A DNA stretch of 64,000 bases from Gp1-AA133 sp963850425. Lineage in GTDB: Bacteria; Acidobacteriota; Terriglobia; Terriglobales; Acidobacteriaceae. The notes beneath the pieces are model-generated. The model was not told the DNA's origin and ran no database searches. It saw only the letters and a list, made by a program, of their open reading frames with translations. The position numbers were made by a program, and so were the translations under genes. The DNA is taken from the NCBI GenBank assembly GCA_963850425.1, contig CAWKLF010000007.1:558001-622000 (forward strand), written 5' to 3'. Below, piece by piece: positions 62,682 to 64,000 of the stretch; within the stretch, counting starts at the first letter, position 1, and the number at the start of each line of letters is the position of its first letter.

Positions 62682-63518
62682 ATGATCTACGGAATCAAGA
62701 CGGTAGTGAAGTACGCATTGGGAATCGATTTGGCCGGGCGCAATTTTGCGGTTTACCCGGACGACACCTTTGTCGTGTCTTATCCGCGCTCCGGAAACAC
62801 CTGGACCCGCTTTCTGATCGCCAACCTGGTGCATGCCGACAAGGAGGTAAGCTTCACCAACATCGAGAAGCTGATTCCTGATACGTCCTCGCAGTCGAAC
62901 CGCGCACTCAAAAGGACTCCGCGGCCCCGCATCATTAAGACACACGAATACTTCGATCATCGCTACCCGAAGATCATCTATATCGTACGGGACCCGCGCG
63001 ATGTGGCCCTTTCCTATTACGATTTTCAGCGTAAATACATGCAAATTGATGATCAATATCCGCTCGAACGGTACGTGGACGACTTCGTGAACGGCAAATT
63101 GATATCCATTGGCTGGGGCACCTGGGGCGAAAACGTTGCCAGTTGGATGTTTACGCGCGGCAAGCAAACGAATTTCCTCCTGCTTCGTTACGAGGACATG
63201 ATGCAAGACACTGCCAGCGAATTGGCGCGCATTGCCGAATTTCTGGGAATTGATCCCTCCAGCGAGCGCCTGCAGCGAGCCATCGCCCAAAGCTCAGCCG
63301 ATCACATGCGCGCCCTGGAAAAGCTGGAAGCGCACAAGTGGGTCGCCACCAAGAACCGTCGCAAAGACATCCCGTTCGTTCGGGTCGCCCAGTCAGGAGG
63401 CTGGCGTACTTCCCTACCGGCAAGTTGTGTCCGGCAAATTGAGGCTGCCTGGGGCGATCTGATGAGTACTCTCGGATACGAAATTACACCTGCCCGCCTA
63501 CCCGAGCCGGTGCTTTGA
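62682..63518 (+). CDS. Sulfotransferase-domain protein
   Basis: 278 residues from the ATG at 62682 (MIYGIKTVVKYALGID); the frame is open from 62550 but the added part overlaps the glycosyltransferase gene. PAPS-binding loops: 5'-phosphosulfate loop VVSYPRSGNTWTRFL and 3'-phosphate loop IIYIVRDPRDVALSYYDF. A late block FLLLRYEDMMQD and EFLGIDPSSERL are typical. Transfers sulfate from PAPS to a hydroxyl, most likely of a sugar given the neighbours. This would make a sulfated surface glycan. Confidence 0.88.
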   Translation: MIYGIKTVVKYALGIDLAGRNFAVYPDDTFVVSYPRSGNTWTRFLIANLVHADKEVSFTNIEKLIPDTSSQSNRALKRTPRPRIIKTHEYFDHRYPKIIYIVRDPRDVALSYYDFQRKYMQIDDQYPLERYVDDFVNGKLISIGWGTWGENVASWMFTRGKQTNFLLLRYEDMMQDTASELARIAEFLGIDPSSERLQRAIAQSSADHMRALEKLEAHKWVATKNRRKDIPFVRVAQSGGWRTSLPASCVRQIEAAWGDLMSTLGYEITPARLPEPVL

Positions 63519-63636
63519 AATCGAGATCCATGCCAACCCTGAATAAGATGCGCTCTCGGCGACACGCTGCCGATTCTGCGGCCCAACGCACGTCGCGAAT
63601 GGGGGCCGAGGCCGCGGTTCAAGGAACCCCGAGCTG

Positions 63637-64000
63637 ATGCGGAAGATTGAAATTCTCAAGAACGTCAGTTCCAGTTGGTTCAGCCTGGGCGTCAACATTC
63701 TCGTGGGCATCTTTTTGTCGCCTTTTATTCTCCATCGACTGGGCGACACCGCTTACGGCATCTGGATCCTGATTTTTTCGGTGACCGGATACTACGGTCT
63801 CTTTGATCTTGGCATCCGTTCCTCGGTCGTTCGTTACGTTTCGACCTACACGGCCACCGGGGATAAGGAAGGCCTGGCGAAGTTGATCAATACCAGCCTG
63901 GCCACCTATACCGCCATCGGCGTTGTGGCCATGGCCGTCACCCTGGCAGGCAGCTTGTTCGTCGATCGTCTGTTTCGCATTCCCACCGCTTTTCTGGGAA
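63637..64000 (+). CDS. Polysaccharide flippase (MOP/Wzx-like), N-terminal part
   Basis: The visible 121 residues start MRKIEILKNVSSSWFSLGVN and continue with LSPFILHRLGDTAYGIWIL, then YGLFDLGIRSSVVRYVS. These are the first helices of the oligosaccharide flippase/polysaccharide biosynthesis family. Runs off the right edge. It should move lipid-linked sugar units across the inner membrane. AAGGAA lies about ten bases upstream. Confidence 0.85.
   Translation, partial: MRKIEILKNVSSSWFSLGVNILVGIFLSPFILHRLGDTAYGIWILIFSVTGYYGLFDLGIRSSVVRYVSTYTATGDKEGLAKLINTSLATYTAIGVVAMAVTLAGSLFVDRLFRIPTAFLG

Overview
The window looks like a chromosomal segment of an Acidobacteriota bacterium (Terriglobia/Koribacter-like). 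This is inferred from the Oar-type TonB-dependent receptor with an N-terminal carboxypeptidase-regulatory domain, moderately GC-rich DNA, Gram-negative envelope genes (lnt, lpxD, an LpxL-like acyltransferase, TolC), the transaldolase-glucose-6-phosphate isomerase fusion, and several small proteins of a kind common in that phylum. No phage, IS element or CRISPR array is visible. One tRNA, tRNA-Arg(CCG), is present.

Layout. 1-7.8 kb is housekeeping and envelope, mostly bottom strand: a CoA-binding protein (cut by the edge), a helical-repeat protein, an HD hydrolase, prfB with its programmed +1 frameshift, lnt, a P-loop protein, lpxD and a lipid A-type acyltransferase. 7.9-13.7 kb holds a SYLF protein, a LuxR-type regulator whose receiver lacks the phospho-acceptor Asp, exported proteins, a SufT-like factor and a DmpA-type peptidase. 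13.8-34.8 kb is a two-armed amine/polyamine locus. The leftward arm reads TonB receptor, aminotransferase, APC permease, aldehyde dehydrogenase, GabT, MmsA, aminotransferase, then a terminator. The rightward arm reads MerR-XRE-cupin regulator, exported amidohydrolase, PotD-A-B-C, and a Tat-exported flavin amine oxidase. A perfect 8+8 bp inverted repeat lies over the regulator's promoter between the arms. 35-39.6 kb holds typA, a zinc-ribbon protein, an RRM RNA-binding protein, the tRNA, ferrochelatase and a cytidylate-kinase-like protein. 39.7-44 kb is a TolC-EmrA-EmrB efflux operon. 44.2-45.4 kb has two PilZ proteins. 45.6-55.1 kb is a complete glucose-6-phosphate/pentose phosphate cluster (tkt, tal-pgi, gnd, zwf, glk, pgl).

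55.9-60.6 kb is a cassette I cannot match to a named system. Two membrane proteins with zinc ribbons (one with a GAF domain, one with Sel1 repeats) are flanked by two overlapping pairs of stand-alone LuxR-type HTH genes, and in the second pair one HTH gene is completely nested within the other. The Sel1 protein shares an N-terminal mini-domain with the PilZ protein at 44.8 kb. 61.5-64 kb begins a surface-polysaccharide locus (GT2 glycosyltransferase, sulfotransferase, flippase).

Five single-base frame breaks (gabT, three in the TonB receptor, one in the RRM gene) all sit at homopolymer runs or repeated bases. They look more like sequencing or assembly errors than real gene decay, so these genes are annotated as probably intact.
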